Shown: positions 45,471-55,143, counted from the first letter of the stretch. The stretch is DNA of 64,000 nt from Polyangium fumosum (GCF_005144585.1 NZ_SSMQ01000027.1:1-64000), one strand, 5' to 3'. The notes: a model not told the origin generated them from the sequence alone. Program-made: numbers and translations.

Positions 45471-47879
45471 CTAGATGTGGAGGGACAAGGTGCCCATCAA
45501 GGTGAGCGGCGCGCCCACCGTCACGTGGTTGAGCGGCACGAGCGAGAGCGCCGCGCCGCGGGTGAAGCTCGATGCGTAGGTGAACTGGCCGTCGTACCAT
45601 TTCGCGTCGAGCAGGTTGTAAACGTCGATTTCGATCTCGACCTCGCGGAGCCTGGCGCCGAGCGTGGCGTCGGCGAGGAAGATGTCCCGGCCAAACTCGG
45701 CGAAGCGCAGGGGCCGGACGCCGAGGTACGCGAGGCCCACGCCGATCTTGCCCACGAGATCACGACCGAAGAGGCGTGCGAGGCGAGGCGTGAGCGCGAC
45801 GTCGGTGCGCGCGACGAGCTGGGGCGTGTAGGGGACGAGCGTGCCGATATCGGGGCCCGCTGTGAAGGATGCGCGGGTGTACGTGACGCTGCCGCTCTCG
45901 ACGATCCACGCGCGTGGGCGGAGGACGAAATCGAGCGCAAAGCCCGTGCGCTGCGTGGCGGAGACGCGTTCGTAGGCGGTCGCCTTTTCGTCGAAGACGA
46001 GGTCGTCGGAGAGGCGGGTGTGAAAGACAGCGAGGTTCGCCCGCGTGCGCTCGCCGTCGGCATAACGAAGGCCGGCCTCGAAGGAGCGCACGGTCGTGAA
46101 GGGCGTGCGTTCGCCGTCGCCGAGGGTCCGGGCCTGCGGAGAACGAAAACCGTCGCCATAACTCGCGACCGCGTGCAGGCCCGGGAGCAAGGTGACGTCG
46201 ACCGTCGCTTTTCCTCCCACGCGCGCGCCCATGGCCGCGCGTGCGGTGCCCGCGCCTTCGCCCGCGGCGAGGTCCGTGACGCCATAAAAGAGCCCGTCGA
46301 CGCGCACGCCGCCGCGGATCACCACGCGGCGGAGCGGCCGGAGCGAGGCGTCGACGTAGCCGGCGACGTCGGCCGCGCGGACGCGGGCGTCGACGAGGGT
46401 GTCCATCACGCGATCCGTGATGACCGAGAGCCGGCGCTGGGATTGCTCGATCAGGTCGCCGCGGGCCTGGACGCCGATTTCGAGGGCGTCTTCCGGGGAG
46501 AAGAGCGGCGTCTTGCGGTGGTAATGGGTGGACACGCCGAACGTCGTCGCCTCGTGGATCTGCTGCTGCGAATCGCCGTCGATCGGGTCGAGGAGGAATC
46601 CCGTGTAGTTCGCGCGGAGCCGGAGGCCACGCAGGGTGATGTAGGGCGTGAAGGAGAAGCGCGCTTTGCCGTCTTCGTCGTCGTGGTCGAGGGAAAGCAC
46701 GACCTGGAGACGCGTCGAATCGCCGCCCTGGCGCGCGTCGTAGGTCGCGAATCGATCGACGAGGCCACGCTCGACGTCGTCCAGGCGGAGGACGCCCGCC
46801 GAGGAGAAGCGCGCTGCATAGGCCGAGGCCATGACGCGGGCCGAGAGGGTCGCGCCGAGGGGAATGACGTGCTGGGCGATCGCCGAGGCGCGGCGCGCGG
46901 CGCGGGAGGGGCCGAATCCGTCGGTGCTTTGCGCCTCGAAGGCCCCGAACGTCGCTTCGGTCGTGCCCGCGGGCCGATAGGCGAGGAAGAGGCGTCGCTC
47001 GCCGTAGGTGCCGAGGCCGAGGGACGCGGAAAAACCTGTCTCGGCCAGACCGAGATCCATTTCGATGGTCCCTGCGATCGCGAAATCGCCTTGCCTCGGG
47101 TCGTAGGGCCCGGCCTTGGCGCGGACGCTCTTCACGACCTCGGGCATCACGAAATGCAGGTCGGCATATCCCTGGCCGTGGACGTTCGAGACCTCGTTCA
47201 CGGGCGCGCCTGCGACGCGGAGCTCGATGTCCTGCCCGTGCGCCGCGTCGAAGCCGCGCAAAAAGATCTGATGCGCCTTGCCCTGCCCGCCGTGCTGCGT
47301 GGTGAAGACGCCGGGCACGACGCGCAGAAGATCACTCGCCGTGCGGTGCGGGGCCGCCGTGAGGACGTCGCGCTTCTGGACGATTTCGGAGGCGCTGCGC
47401 GGCGGCCCCTCGCCACGGACGGTCACGGCAATCGGAGGCGGAGCAGGCGGCGGCGGAGGGTGCGGATGCGGATGCGGGGGTGGATCCAGGAGGCCGGGCG
47501 CCGGTTGGTTCGCCGGTTTGTCCGGGGGAACCTCCGCCTTGCCCTCGAATCGTGCGATCATCCGGATCCGCGCCTTCACGGCCGTGCCGCTCTGGCGCGC
47601 GGGCTCGAATGTCCACTGCGCCGCGGCGCGGATCGCCTCGGCGTCGAAGGCCGGCGAGACGCTCGCCTCGATCTCGATCGCCACGGCGCGGCCGTCGGGG
47701 CCGACCGTGATCAAAAGCGGGACGATGACGTCGTGCGCCTCGGCGCGCCCATCGGGCCACGCGGGCGCAGGCTGGCGCTTCGGCACCGGCGGCGTGACCT
47801 CGTCGTGTGCGCGCGCGGGCAAAACGACGAGCGATGCCAGGAGGAAGAGGGTCGGAGGGAGAAAGAGGCGCGGGCGCAA
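45471..47879 (-). CDS. TonB-dependent receptor with N-terminal TonB C-terminal-like domain
   Basis: An 802-residue outer-membrane protein. The signal peptide ends PARA near residue 24. Residues about 28-112 match the TonB C-terminal domain (VIVPLLITVGPDGRAVAI, then AIRAAAQWTFEPARQSGTAVKARI). A His/Pro-rich linker follows (HPHPHPHPPPPP). The plug domain (DLLRVVPGVFTTQHGG, IFLRGFDA, GYADLHFVMPEVV) leads to a 22-strand barrel ending MGTLSLHI. The start is TTG with GGACGGGA upstream. Having the energising domain fused to the receptor is unusual outside a few groups. It heads an operon with two lipoproteins and is divergent from the TetR gene. Confidence 0.88.
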   Translation of the reverse strand: MRPRLFLPPTLFLLASLVVLPARAHDEVTPPVPKRQPAPAWPDGRAEAHDVIVPLLITVGPDGRAVAIEIEASVSPAFDAEAIRAAAQWTFEPARQSGTAVKARIRMIARFEGKAEVPPDKPANQPAPGLLDPPPHPHPHPPPPPAPPPIAVTVRGEGPPRSASEIVQKRDVLTAAPHRTASDLLRVVPGVFTTQHGGQGKAHQIFLRGFDAAHGQDIELRVAGAPVNEVSNVHGQGYADLHFVMPEVVKSVRAKAGPYDPRQGDFAIAGTIEMDLGLAETGFSASLGLGTYGERRLFLAYRPAGTTEATFGAFEAQSTDGFGPSRAARRASAIAQHVIPLGATLSARVMASAYAARFSSAGVLRLDDVERGLVDRFATYDARQGGDSTRLQVVLSLDHDDEDGKARFSFTPYITLRGLRLRANYTGFLLDPIDGDSQQQIHEATTFGVSTHYHRKTPLFSPEDALEIGVQARGDLIEQSQRRLSVITDRVMDTLVDARVRAADVAGYVDASLRPLRRVVIRGGVRVDGLFYGVTDLAAGEGAGTARAAMGARVGGKATVDVTLLPGLHAVASYGDGFRSPQARTLGDGERTPFTTVRSFEAGLRYADGERTRANLAVFHTRLSDDLVFDEKATAYERVSATQRTGFALDFVLRPRAWIVESGSVTYTRASFTAGPDIGTLVPYTPQLVARTDVALTPRLARLFGRDLVGKIGVGLAYLGVRPLRFAEFGRDIFLADATLGARLREVEIEIDVYNLLDAKWYDGQFTYASSFTRGAALSLVPLNHVTVGAPLTLMGTLSLHI

Positions 47880-48036
47880 GCGAAATCCCGTCCAGAGCTG
47901 GTAGCACGAATGTTACGCGTCGTGCCATCCATTTCGCGGCTTCGCGGGACGGCGGTCGATGGGCTGGCAGACGTACGTCCGACCCGGCGCGGCGGCTCCA
48001 TGACGCGGGACGGCAGACGCCGCTTGACCAACGGCT

Positions 48037-48048
48037 TACCAACTGGTA
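48037..48048. promoter_or_regulatory. Palindrome, probable TetR operator
   Basis: TACCA-AC-TGGTA lies 17 bases before the TetR start, and a half-site ACCAAC is repeated 11 bases to its left. It overlaps the spacer of a weak promoter (TTGACC at 48024-48029). Autoregulation is likely; control of the divergent receptor gene is possible. Confidence 0.42.
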
Positions 48049-48064
48049 GGGAACTCCTGACCGG

Positions 48065-48703
48065 ATGGTTCTCGCCCGTTCTTCCGACCCCGACGTGCCG
48101 CGCGCCATTGTCGCCGCGGCGACGCGCCTCTTCGCGGCGCAGGGCTTCGACGCGACCAGCGTGCAGGCCGTGGCCGACGAGGTCTCGCTGACGAAACAGG
48201 CGGTGCTGCATCATTTCCCGTCGAAGGAGCACCTGCGCCGGGCGGTCCTCGACGCGATCCTCGCCCACTGGAACGATACGCTGCCGCGGCTCTTGCTCGC
48301 GGCGGCGGCGAGCGAGGATCGATTCGAGGCGGTGTTCGGCGAGCTTTCGGCGTTTTTCGCCGCGGATCCAGATCGCGCGCGGGTCGTGCTGCGCGAGGCG
48401 CTCGATCGGCCCGCCGAGATGCGGAAGCTCTTGCGAGGGCCGGTGCGTCCGTGGCTCGAAGCGGTCGCGGGGTACATTCGCTCGGGGCAGGCCGCGGGAA
48501 AACACCACGCCGACGTCGATCCGGAGACGTACGTGGTGCACGTGATGCTTTTCGTCATCTCCGCGGTCGCGACCGCGTCCGTGATGCAAGGGGCGCTCGA
48601 CGACGAGGCGCGCGCCCGCAGCGACAAGGAGCTCGCCCGGATCGCGCGCGCGAGCTTGTTCACCCCCGCCCGGCCGCGCGGCGGGGCCCCTCCGAAAAGG
48701 TGA
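48065..48703 (+). CDS. TetR family transcriptional regulator
   Basis: A 212-residue protein. The DNA-binding domain covers about 12-60 (AATRLFAAQGFDATSVQAVADEVSLTKQAVLHHF). The C-terminal ligand domain is helical. It lies 4 bp before the acyl-CoA dehydrogenase gene, so it probably represses this beta-oxidation operon and senses an acyl-CoA or fatty acid. The assignment of the ligand is inference from context. Confidence 0.92.
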   Translation: MVLARSSDPDVPRAIVAAATRLFAAQGFDATSVQAVADEVSLTKQAVLHHFPSKEHLRRAVLDAILAHWNDTLPRLLLAAAASEDRFEAVFGELSAFFAADPDRARVVLREALDRPAEMRKLLRGPVRPWLEAVAGYIRSGQAAGKHHADVDPETYVVHVMLFVISAVATASVMQGALDDEARARSDKELARIARASLFTPARPRGGAPPKR

Positions 48704-48707
48704 ATCC

Positions 48708-50633
48708 ATGGCCAATTTCTTCACCGACAACGACGACCTGCGGTTCCATTTCGAGGAAGGCGTCGACTGGGCTCCGCTCGTCGAGGTGACCGAGCTCGGT
48801 TATCGAACCGAGGACGGCTTCAAGACGCCCCAGGAGGCCGTGGCCTTCTATCGCGAAGTGGCCGAATCCACGGGCGCGCTCGCGGCCGAGCAGATCGCCA
48901 CGCGCGCCGCCGCGATCGACCGCGAGGACACGCACCTCGAAGGCGGCGAGGCGATCGCGGGTCCGGCGATGAACCAGATCTTCGACGCGATCAAGGCGGC
49001 GGAGCTGCACAGGCTTTGCCTGCCGCGCGAGCTCGGCGGACTGAATGCGCCGTTGCTTCTGTATTACCTCTCCGGAGAGATGATCGCGCGCGCCGATGTC
49101 TCGGTGATGACGCATCACTCGTTCCACGGCGGGATGGCGATGGCCATGCTCGTGTATTCGATCCACGAGGGATCGACGGTGCTCGACCCGTCCCGCGGGC
49201 GGATCGATTCCACGCGTTTCGCCGAGGCGATCGAGGAGATCGCCCGCGGCGACGCCTGGGGCTGCATGGACATCACGGAGCCGAACGCAGGCAGCGACAT
49301 GGCGGCGCTGCGCACGCGTGCGGAGCTCGGGCCCGATGGGCGCTGGTATCTTTCGGGCCAGAAGATTTTCATCACGTCGGGCCACGGAAAGTACCATTTC
49401 GTCATCGCGCGGACCGAGGCGGCGAAGGACCTGGACGATCCGTTCACCGGGCTCGGCGGGCTCTCGATGTTCCTCGTCAAAGCGTATGACGATTTGCCGG
49501 ACGGGACGCGCAAGCGGTACGTGACGATCGACCGGGTCGAGGAAAAACTCGGCCATCACGGCTCGGTGACGGCGGCGCTGTCGTTCGACAACGTGCCTGG
49601 TGAGCTCATCGGCAAGCGCGGCGAGGGCTTCAAGTACATGCTCGTGCTGATGAACAACGCGCGCCTCGGCGTGGGGTTCGAGAGCATCGGCCTCGCGGAG
49701 GGCGCGTATCGTTTGGCGAAGGCGTATGCCGAGGAGCGGCGTTCGATGGGCAAGCCCATCGCGCGGCACGAGATGATCGCCGATTCCCTCGACGAGATGC
49801 GCACGGACATCCAGGGGCTCCGGGCGCTCGCGGTGGAAGCCGCATACAGCGAGGAGATGGCGCAGAAGCTCGTGCTCTTCGAGCGCTTCTCGGCGGGGCT
49901 CGCCCCGGCCGAGCGTGCGCGTGTCTCGCGTGATCTGCCGAAATGGCGCGCGCGCTCGCGCAGGCTCACGCCGCTGCTCAAATACCTGGCCGCGGAGAAG
50001 GCCGTGGAGATCGCCCGGCGCGCGATTCAGATCCACGGGGGCGTCGGCTACACGAAGGAGTACGGCGCGGAGAAGCTCCTGCGCGACGCGCTCGTGATGC
50101 CCATTTACGAGGGGACGAGCCAGATCCAGGCGCTCATGGCCATGAAGGACACGCTGATCGGCGCCATCAAGCGGCCGCGTGATTTCCTCGCGCGGATCGC
50201 GGACGCGCGGCTCTCTGCATTGACCGGGAAAGACGAGCTCGATCGGCGCCTCGCGCGGGTGCAGGGGTATTCGCTCTCGGCCCAGCAGCACCTGCTCGCG
50301 CGCACGGCGGCGGGCAAGCTGCGGACGCTCTCGGTCGTGCCGTTCGCGGGCTGGCGTGACGCGCTCACGAAGGGCTGGGATCCGAAGCGTGATTTCTCGC
50401 TCGCGATGTTGCACGCCGAGCGGCTGATCCGGCTGCTCGCGGACGAGGCCATTGCGGAGATCCTCGTCGCGCAGGCGAAACGACATCCGGGGCGGCGGGA
50501 GCTCGCCGAGCGGTACCTCGATCGGGCCGAGCTCCGGGCGCGCGCGCTCCACGAGGAAATCACCACGACGGGCGGGCGTATCCTCGCGATGCTCGCGCCC
50601 GAAGCCGAAAAGCAGGCCGTCGCCGCGGAGTGA
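48708..50633 (+). CDS. Acyl-CoA dehydrogenase (FadE5-like size class)
   Basis: A 641-residue FAD enzyme, longer than the 380-residue classic form, as in FadE5/DmdC types. It introduces the alpha-beta double bond into acyl-CoA. FAD/substrate motifs are WGCMDITEPNAGSDMAA and GQKIFITSGHG. Catalytic base candidate Glu468 lies in PIYEGTSQIQ. The extra 110-residue C-terminal helical domain is present. First enzyme of the operon; its stop lies 5 bases before the next gene's ATG. Confidence 0.92.
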   Translation: MANFFTDNDDLRFHFEEGVDWAPLVEVTELGYRTEDGFKTPQEAVAFYREVAESTGALAAEQIATRAAAIDREDTHLEGGEAIAGPAMNQIFDAIKAAELHRLCLPRELGGLNAPLLLYYLSGEMIARADVSVMTHHSFHGGMAMAMLVYSIHEGSTVLDPSRGRIDSTRFAEAIEEIARGDAWGCMDITEPNAGSDMAALRTRAELGPDGRWYLSGQKIFITSGHGKYHFVIARTEAAKDLDDPFTGLGGLSMFLVKAYDDLPDGTRKRYVTIDRVEEKLGHHGSVTAALSFDNVPGELIGKRGEGFKYMLVLMNNARLGVGFESIGLAEGAYRLAKAYAEERRSMGKPIARHEMIADSLDEMRTDIQGLRALAVEAAYSEEMAQKLVLFERFSAGLAPAERARVSRDLPKWRARSRRLTPLLKYLAAEKAVEIARRAIQIHGGVGYTKEYGAEKLLRDALVMPIYEGTSQIQALMAMKDTLIGAIKRPRDFLARIADARLSALTGKDELDRRLARVQGYSLSAQQHLLARTAAGKLRTLSVVPFAGWRDALTKGWDPKRDFSLAMLHAERLIRLLADEAIAEILVAQAKRHPGRRELAERYLDRAELRARALHEEITTTGGRILAMLAPEAEKQAVAAE

Positions 50634-50638
50634 GACCC

Positions 50639-51529
50639 ATGGGTGTATCGACGAAACACGTGCTCTCGCAGCTCCCGGTGCTGCGAGGAATGGGGCAGGC
50701 GGTGCTCGCGTCGGTGATGCGCCGGCCGGCGAGCGGGATCGATCCGGAGCGGGGTGGGTGGCTCGAAGCGGAGCTCCCGCCGCGACCCGCGGACCTCGTG
50801 CGGGATTACGTGCGTCACGTGGGCGGCGATCCGGCGTGGTATCGCGGGCGGCTGCCGGCGCACATGTTCCCGCAATGGGGATTTCCCCTCGCGGCGCGGG
50901 CGCTCGCGGTGCTGCCATATCCGCTGAGCCGCGTGGTGAACGCGGGCTGTCGGATCGAGCAACGCGCGATGTTGCCCGCGAACGAGCCGCTCCGCGTGCG
51001 CGCCCGGATCGATCGCGTGGACGACGATGGCCACCGGGCGCTCGTCACGCAGGTCATCGAGACGGGCACGGAGAGCGCCGGCATGGCGCTCGTGGCCGAG
51101 ATGCGCACGTTCATTCCGCTCGAGAAACGCGAAGGCAAGGAGAAGAAGGCGCGGCCGACGGTGCCGGCCGAGGCGCGGGAGATCGCGTTTTCCCGCATCC
51201 CGGAGAGCGCGGGCCTCGATTTCGCCAAGCTCACCGGGGATTTCAATCCGATCCACTGGATCGCGCCGTACGCGCGCGCGGCGGGCTTCCGGTCGTGCAT
51301 CCTGCACGGGTTCTCGACGCTGGCGCGGGCGATGGAGGCCTTGAACCGGGCGCGGCTCGCGGGGGATCCGAGCCGGCTTTCGACGATCGACGTGCGATTC
51401 ACGCGCCCGCTCGTCCTGCCCGCGCGGGCCGGCGTGTACGTGGATTCGTCCTCCGGGATCTGGGTGGGGGACGCGAATGGCGGCGGCAGTTACCTCGAAG
51501 GTCGTTTCGAAGCGGAGATCAGGCCATGA
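50639..51529 (+). CDS. MaoC-type enoyl-CoA hydratase/dehydratase
   Basis: A 296-residue double-hotdog protein. The catalytic hydratase 2 motif is FNPIHWIAPYARAAGF, followed by LHGFST. It would hydrate the enoyl-CoA made by the preceding dehydrogenase. Length and motif resemble mycobacterial HtdX. The ATG at 50639 is favoured (GGAG 8 bases upstream) over a GTG at 50630 that overlaps the previous stop. Its own stop overlaps the next start as ATGA. Confidence 0.87.
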   Translation: MGVSTKHVLSQLPVLRGMGQAVLASVMRRPASGIDPERGGWLEAELPPRPADLVRDYVRHVGGDPAWYRGRLPAHMFPQWGFPLAARALAVLPYPLSRVVNAGCRIEQRAMLPANEPLRVRARIDRVDDDGHRALVTQVIETGTESAGMALVAEMRTFIPLEKREGKEKKARPTVPAEAREIAFSRIPESAGLDFAKLTGDFNPIHWIAPYARAAGFRSCILHGFSTLARAMEALNRARLAGDPSRLSTIDVRFTRPLVLPARAGVYVDSSSGIWVGDANGGGSYLEGRFEAEIRP

Positions 51530-52947
51530 GCGACGTGTTACTTCAGATCGGAAAGAACGCCCAGGCGCGGAAGGTCGTGCATGCGCTCGGGTTGCCCATT
51601 CCGCTGCCCGTGCCTCTGCGGCGCGCGCGGGGACCGTGGCGGGAGAGGCCCCTCGCGGACTTGTGCATGGTCGTGGGCGCGCCTCCGGGCGCGGAGCTTT
51701 TGCCCGAGATCGCCGAGACGCTCGCGTCGGCGGGCGCGAATGCGTATGGGACGGGCTCGGATGCGATCGCGGCCGCGTTTGCCGCGCCGGGAGAAGCCTA
51801 CGGCAGGCCCGCGCGTGCGCTCGCGGCGCTCGGGGACAACGAGCGTGTCGCGGGCGTGGTCTTCGACGCGACGGGGCTCCGGGACGTCGCAGGGCTTCGC
51901 GCGCTCTACGAGACGTTTCACCCGCTGGTCCCTCGCCTCGCGAAATCGGGCCGCGTGCTCGTGATCGGGAGGCCGAGCGAGAAGGGGGCCGCGGCGTCGG
52001 CCGCGCAAGCCGCGCTCGAAGGGTTCGTCCGGAGCGTGGCGAAGGAGATCGGCCGCGGGGGCGCGACGGCGAACCTCGTGCGCGTGGAGAAGGGCGCCGA
52101 GGCGCGCCTCGGGCCGGTGCTCCGATTCTTGCTTTCGTCGCGGTCGGCGTTCGTCACGGCGCAGCCGTTCGTCGTCGATGCGCGGACGAAGGCCCTGGGC
52201 GACAAACCTCCGTTCGTGCGGCCGCTCGAAAAGAAGGTCGCGGTCGTGACGGGCGCGGCGCGCGGCATCGGCGCGGCGACGGCGCGGCGGCTCGCCGAGG
52301 AAGGGGCGCACGTCGTCTGTCTCGACAGACCCGGCGACGACGGGCCGACGAGCCAGCTCGCGCGCTCGATTCATGGCACGGCGCTGCTCGTGGATCTCGG
52401 GGCGGACGATGCGCCGGCGAGGATCGCGGACGTGGTGCGGGCGCTCGGCGGGCTCGATGTCGTCGTGCACAACGCGGGGATCACGCGGGACAAGACGATC
52501 GGGCGCATGAGCGAGAAGCAATGGGACGAGGTGCTCGCCGTGAACCTCGGCGCGGTCGTCCGGACCCACGAGGCGCTCGAACCATTGCTTCGGGAAGGCG
52601 GGCGTGTCGTGTGCCTGTCGTCGATCGCGGGGATCGCGGGCAACGTCGGGCAATCGGCCTATGCGGCCTCGAAGGCGGGGATCCTCGGGCTCGTCGCGGG
52701 GCTCGCGCCGGTCTTGGCCGAGCGGGGGATCACGGTGAATGCGGTCGCGCCGGGGTTCATCGAGACGCGGCTGACGGCGGCGATCCCGGTGGCCGTGCGT
52801 GAAGCAGGGCGGCGCCTCGCCGCGCTCGGGCAAGGTGGTTTGCCCGAGGACGTGGCCGAGGTCATCACGTTCCTCGCGAGCCCGGGGGCCGCGGGGATCA
52901 CGGGGCGGACGGTGCGGGTCTGCGGAGGCGCGCTCATCGGCGCGTGA
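51526..52947 (+). CDS. FabG4-like 3-hydroxyacyl-CoA/3-oxoacyl dehydrogenase (high-molecular-weight SDR)
   Basis: A 473-residue protein. The first 215 residues are a degenerate Rossmann-like domain. The C-terminal half is a full SDR with VTGAARGIGAATA, the NAG motif, and Ser/Tyr379/Lys383 in SAYAASKAG. This two-domain plan is that of mycobacterial FabG4, which works on CoA substrates. It would oxidise the 3-hydroxyacyl-CoA from the hydratase, or run in reverse. The 4-bp overlap upstream suggests coupled synthesis with the hydratase. Confidence 0.9.
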   Translation: MSDVLLQIGKNAQARKVVHALGLPIPLPVPLRRARGPWRERPLADLCMVVGAPPGAELLPEIAETLASAGANAYGTGSDAIAAAFAAPGEAYGRPARALAALGDNERVAGVVFDATGLRDVAGLRALYETFHPLVPRLAKSGRVLVIGRPSEKGAAASAAQAALEGFVRSVAKEIGRGGATANLVRVEKGAEARLGPVLRFLLSSRSAFVTAQPFVVDARTKALGDKPPFVRPLEKKVAVVTGAARGIGAATARRLAEEGAHVVCLDRPGDDGPTSQLARSIHGTALLVDLGADDAPARIADVVRALGGLDVVVHNAGITRDKTIGRMSEKQWDEVLAVNLGAVVRTHEALEPLLREGGRVVCLSSIAGIAGNVGQSAYAASKAGILGLVAGLAPVLAERGITVNAVAPGFIETRLTAAIPVAVREAGRRLAALGQGGLPEDVAEVITFLASPGAAGITGRTVRVCGGALIGA

Positions 52948-52953
52948 GGGAAC

Positions 52954-54255
52954 ATGGGGTTGACCGGAAAAACGGGGCGGCGGGCGGTGGTCGTGGACGG
53001 GCTGCGCACGCCGTTCGTCAAGGCATTCACGGATTTCACGAAGCTCGATACGATCGCGCTCGGCGTGGCCGCGGCGCGGGGGCTCTTGGCGAAGGCAAAC
53101 CTCGGGCGGCGTGACGTCGAGTCCATTGTGTGGGGCGGGGTCATCCTGCCGGGGACGGCGCCGAACGTGGGGCGCGAGATCGCCCTGGACCTCGAGCTCG
53201 ATCCGGCGTGCGAGGCGATGACCGTGACGCGGGCGTGCGCGTCGGGGCTGCAAGCGGTGACGCTCGCGGCCGCGGCGATCGAGCGCGGCGAGGCGGACAT
53301 CGTGATCGCGGGCGGGAGCGATTCGACGAGCAACGCGGAGATCAAGCTGCCGCAAAAGGTGGTGCACGCGCTCGCGCCGGTGGCGCTGGGGAAGGCGGAT
53401 CCCAAGGCGATCCTCGGGGCCATGGGGAAACTCGCGCCGTTCACGGACATCCTGCCGACGCGGCCGAAGATCGCCGAGCGGACGACGGGCGAGGTGATGG
53501 GCGAGGCGGCCGAGAAGATGGCGCGGCGAAACGAGATCTCCCGCGCGTCGCAGGACGCGTTCGCGGCGCGCTCGCACCACCGCGCGGCGGCGGCGATGGC
53601 GTCGGGGCGCTTCGACGAGGAGGTGACGCCCGTCGAGACGAGCGAAGGAAAATGGGTGCACGCCGATGGGCTCGTGCGCGCGGATACGAGCGAGGAAAAA
53701 CTCGCGAAGCTCCGGCCGGTGTTCGCGAAGGACGGCACGGTGACGGCGGGCAACGCGAGCCCGTTGACGGACGGCGCGGCGGCGGTGCTCTTGATGAGCG
53801 AGGAGAAGGCGCGGGCGCTCGGGTATCGGCCGCGGGCGGCGTTTTCTTCGTGGGCGTACGTGGGCGTCGATCCGGCGGATCAATTGCTCATGGGGCCGGC
53901 GCTCGCCATTCCGAAGGTGCTCGACCGGGCCGGGCGTTCGCTCGCGGAGATCGACCTCGTGGACCTGCACGAGGCGTTCGCGGCGCAGGTGCTCTGCGTC
54001 TTGAAGATGCTCGGCAGCGCGGCGTTCGCGCGGGAGCGGCTCGGGAAAGCGGCGGCCGTGGGTGAGGTGGATCCGGCGCGGCTCAACGTGCACGGCGGGT
54101 CGATCGCGCTCGGTCACCCGTTCGGCGCGACGGGCGCACGCATGGTGACGACGATGGCGAACGAGCTCATTCGTTTGGACAAGCAGACGGCGCTCTTGGG
54201 GATCTGCGCGGCGGGCGGGCTCGGAGCGGCGGCGCTGCTCGAGCGGATCGATTGA
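52954..54255 (+). CDS. Acetyl-CoA acyltransferase (thiolase)
   Basis: A 433-residue thiolase of the FadI/FadA2 size. Catalytic Cys95 lies in RACASGLQ, His388 in GGSIALGHPFGATG, and Cys418 in GICAAGG; the LHEAFAAQ motif is intact. It cleaves 3-ketoacyl-CoA with CoA, completing one beta-oxidation turn. GAGGG lies just before the ATG; the gap to the SDR gene is 6 bp. Last gene of the operon; it abuts the stop of the convergent gene (TGATCA). Confidence 0.94.
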   Translation: MGLTGKTGRRAVVVDGLRTPFVKAFTDFTKLDTIALGVAAARGLLAKANLGRRDVESIVWGGVILPGTAPNVGREIALDLELDPACEAMTVTRACASGLQAVTLAAAAIERGEADIVIAGGSDSTSNAEIKLPQKVVHALAPVALGKADPKAILGAMGKLAPFTDILPTRPKIAERTTGEVMGEAAEKMARRNEISRASQDAFAARSHHRAAAAMASGRFDEEVTPVETSEGKWVHADGLVRADTSEEKLAKLRPVFAKDGTVTAGNASPLTDGAAAVLLMSEEKARALGYRPRAAFSSWAYVGVDPADQLLMGPALAIPKVLDRAGRSLAEIDLVDLHEAFAAQVLCVLKMLGSAAFARERLGKAAAVGEVDPARLNVHGGSIALGHPFGATGARMVTTMANELIRLDKQTALLGICAAGGLGAAALLERID

Positions 54256-55143
54256 TCAGGGACCACAATCCGCGTTCTTGGTGAACCAGTCCGCGAGTTT
54301 GCCCTCGGACTCGACCTTGTCGAGCTTTTCGAGGACGGGCACGGGGCGGAAGCTGCCGTTGTCCCGGAGCTCCCGATACACGCCGATGGCCGTCCGCAAG
54401 CCCACGACCTGGGCGGTCATCGGATCGGAGCGCGGGTTCTCGATCTGGTGCGCCGCGACGCCGACGATCGTGAAGGCGAGGAGGATCGTCGCCGCGCCGG
54501 AGCGGCTCTTCGGGTTCGGGCCGTCGATGTAATCGCGGAACCACGGGCAAAGCGTCACCTCGACGTCAGGGCTCGCGGAGGCCCACTCGACCGCGTTGCC
54601 GAGGTGCTCGCGGCTCGCCTCCGAGAGCGGCGCCTGGGCCATCTTCTTGAAGATGGTGGCGATCGCCAAAAGGCGCGCGCGCGGAAGCGGCTCGCCCGGC
54701 GGGCCAAAGGGGTTTTCCGCCTCCCGCGACTGGTCGAGCCGCTGTTCGGCGGCTTCACAGCCGTACATGTCGACGAAGATCTCGACCTCGCCCTCCGGGC
54801 ACGCGACGACGTACCGATCGATGATGTGCCCCGTGTGGTTCGCGCCGACGTTGCCCGAGCGCGCCCGCTGCCCTTTTCGTGGATCGGCGCCGAGCGGCTG
54901 CGAGCCGTCCTCGCACGTGTACTCCGAGACGAACGCGTAGCTATCGACCGGCCCGCAGCGGGGGACCGGGTGCTCCTTGTCGCGGCCGTGGTTCGGATCC
55001 GACGAGGCCTTCTTTGCCTTCGTCGTCGGCGCGTCCACGCCCGCGGCCGTCTGCGGACCCGTCGTCTGCGCGCCTCCGCCGCAGGCGATCGTGAACAGGG
55101 AGAGGCCGATTCCAGCGATGGGGAAGAGGAGTCGTCGGAGCAC
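54256..55143 (-). CDS. Lipoprotein of unknown function
   Basis: About 295 residues from the GTG at 55143, which has GAGG 6 bases upstream. The leader LRRLLFPIAGIGLSLFTIAC gives a lipobox. A Thr/Lys linker and a mixed domain follow, with four Cys before residue 130 (CGPVDSYAFVSEYTCED, VACPEGEVEIFVDMYGCEA). The C-terminal part is helical and carries no motif I know. An ATG 30 bases further upstream exists but sits inside a TAGCAT -10 candidate (55176-55171), which argues for the GTG. Confidence 0.68.
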   Translation of the reverse strand: MLRRLLFPIAGIGLSLFTIACGGGAQTTGPQTAAGVDAPTTKAKKASSDPNHGRDKEHPVPRCGPVDSYAFVSEYTCEDGSQPLGADPRKGQRARSGNVGANHTGHIIDRYVVACPEGEVEIFVDMYGCEAAEQRLDQSREAENPFGPPGEPLPRARLLAIATIFKKMAQAPLSEASREHLGNAVEWASASPDVEVTLCPWFRDYIDGPNPKSRSGAATILLAFTIVGVAAHQIENPRSDPMTAQVVGLRTAIGVYRELRDNGSFRPVPVLEKLDKVESEGKLADWFTKNADCGP

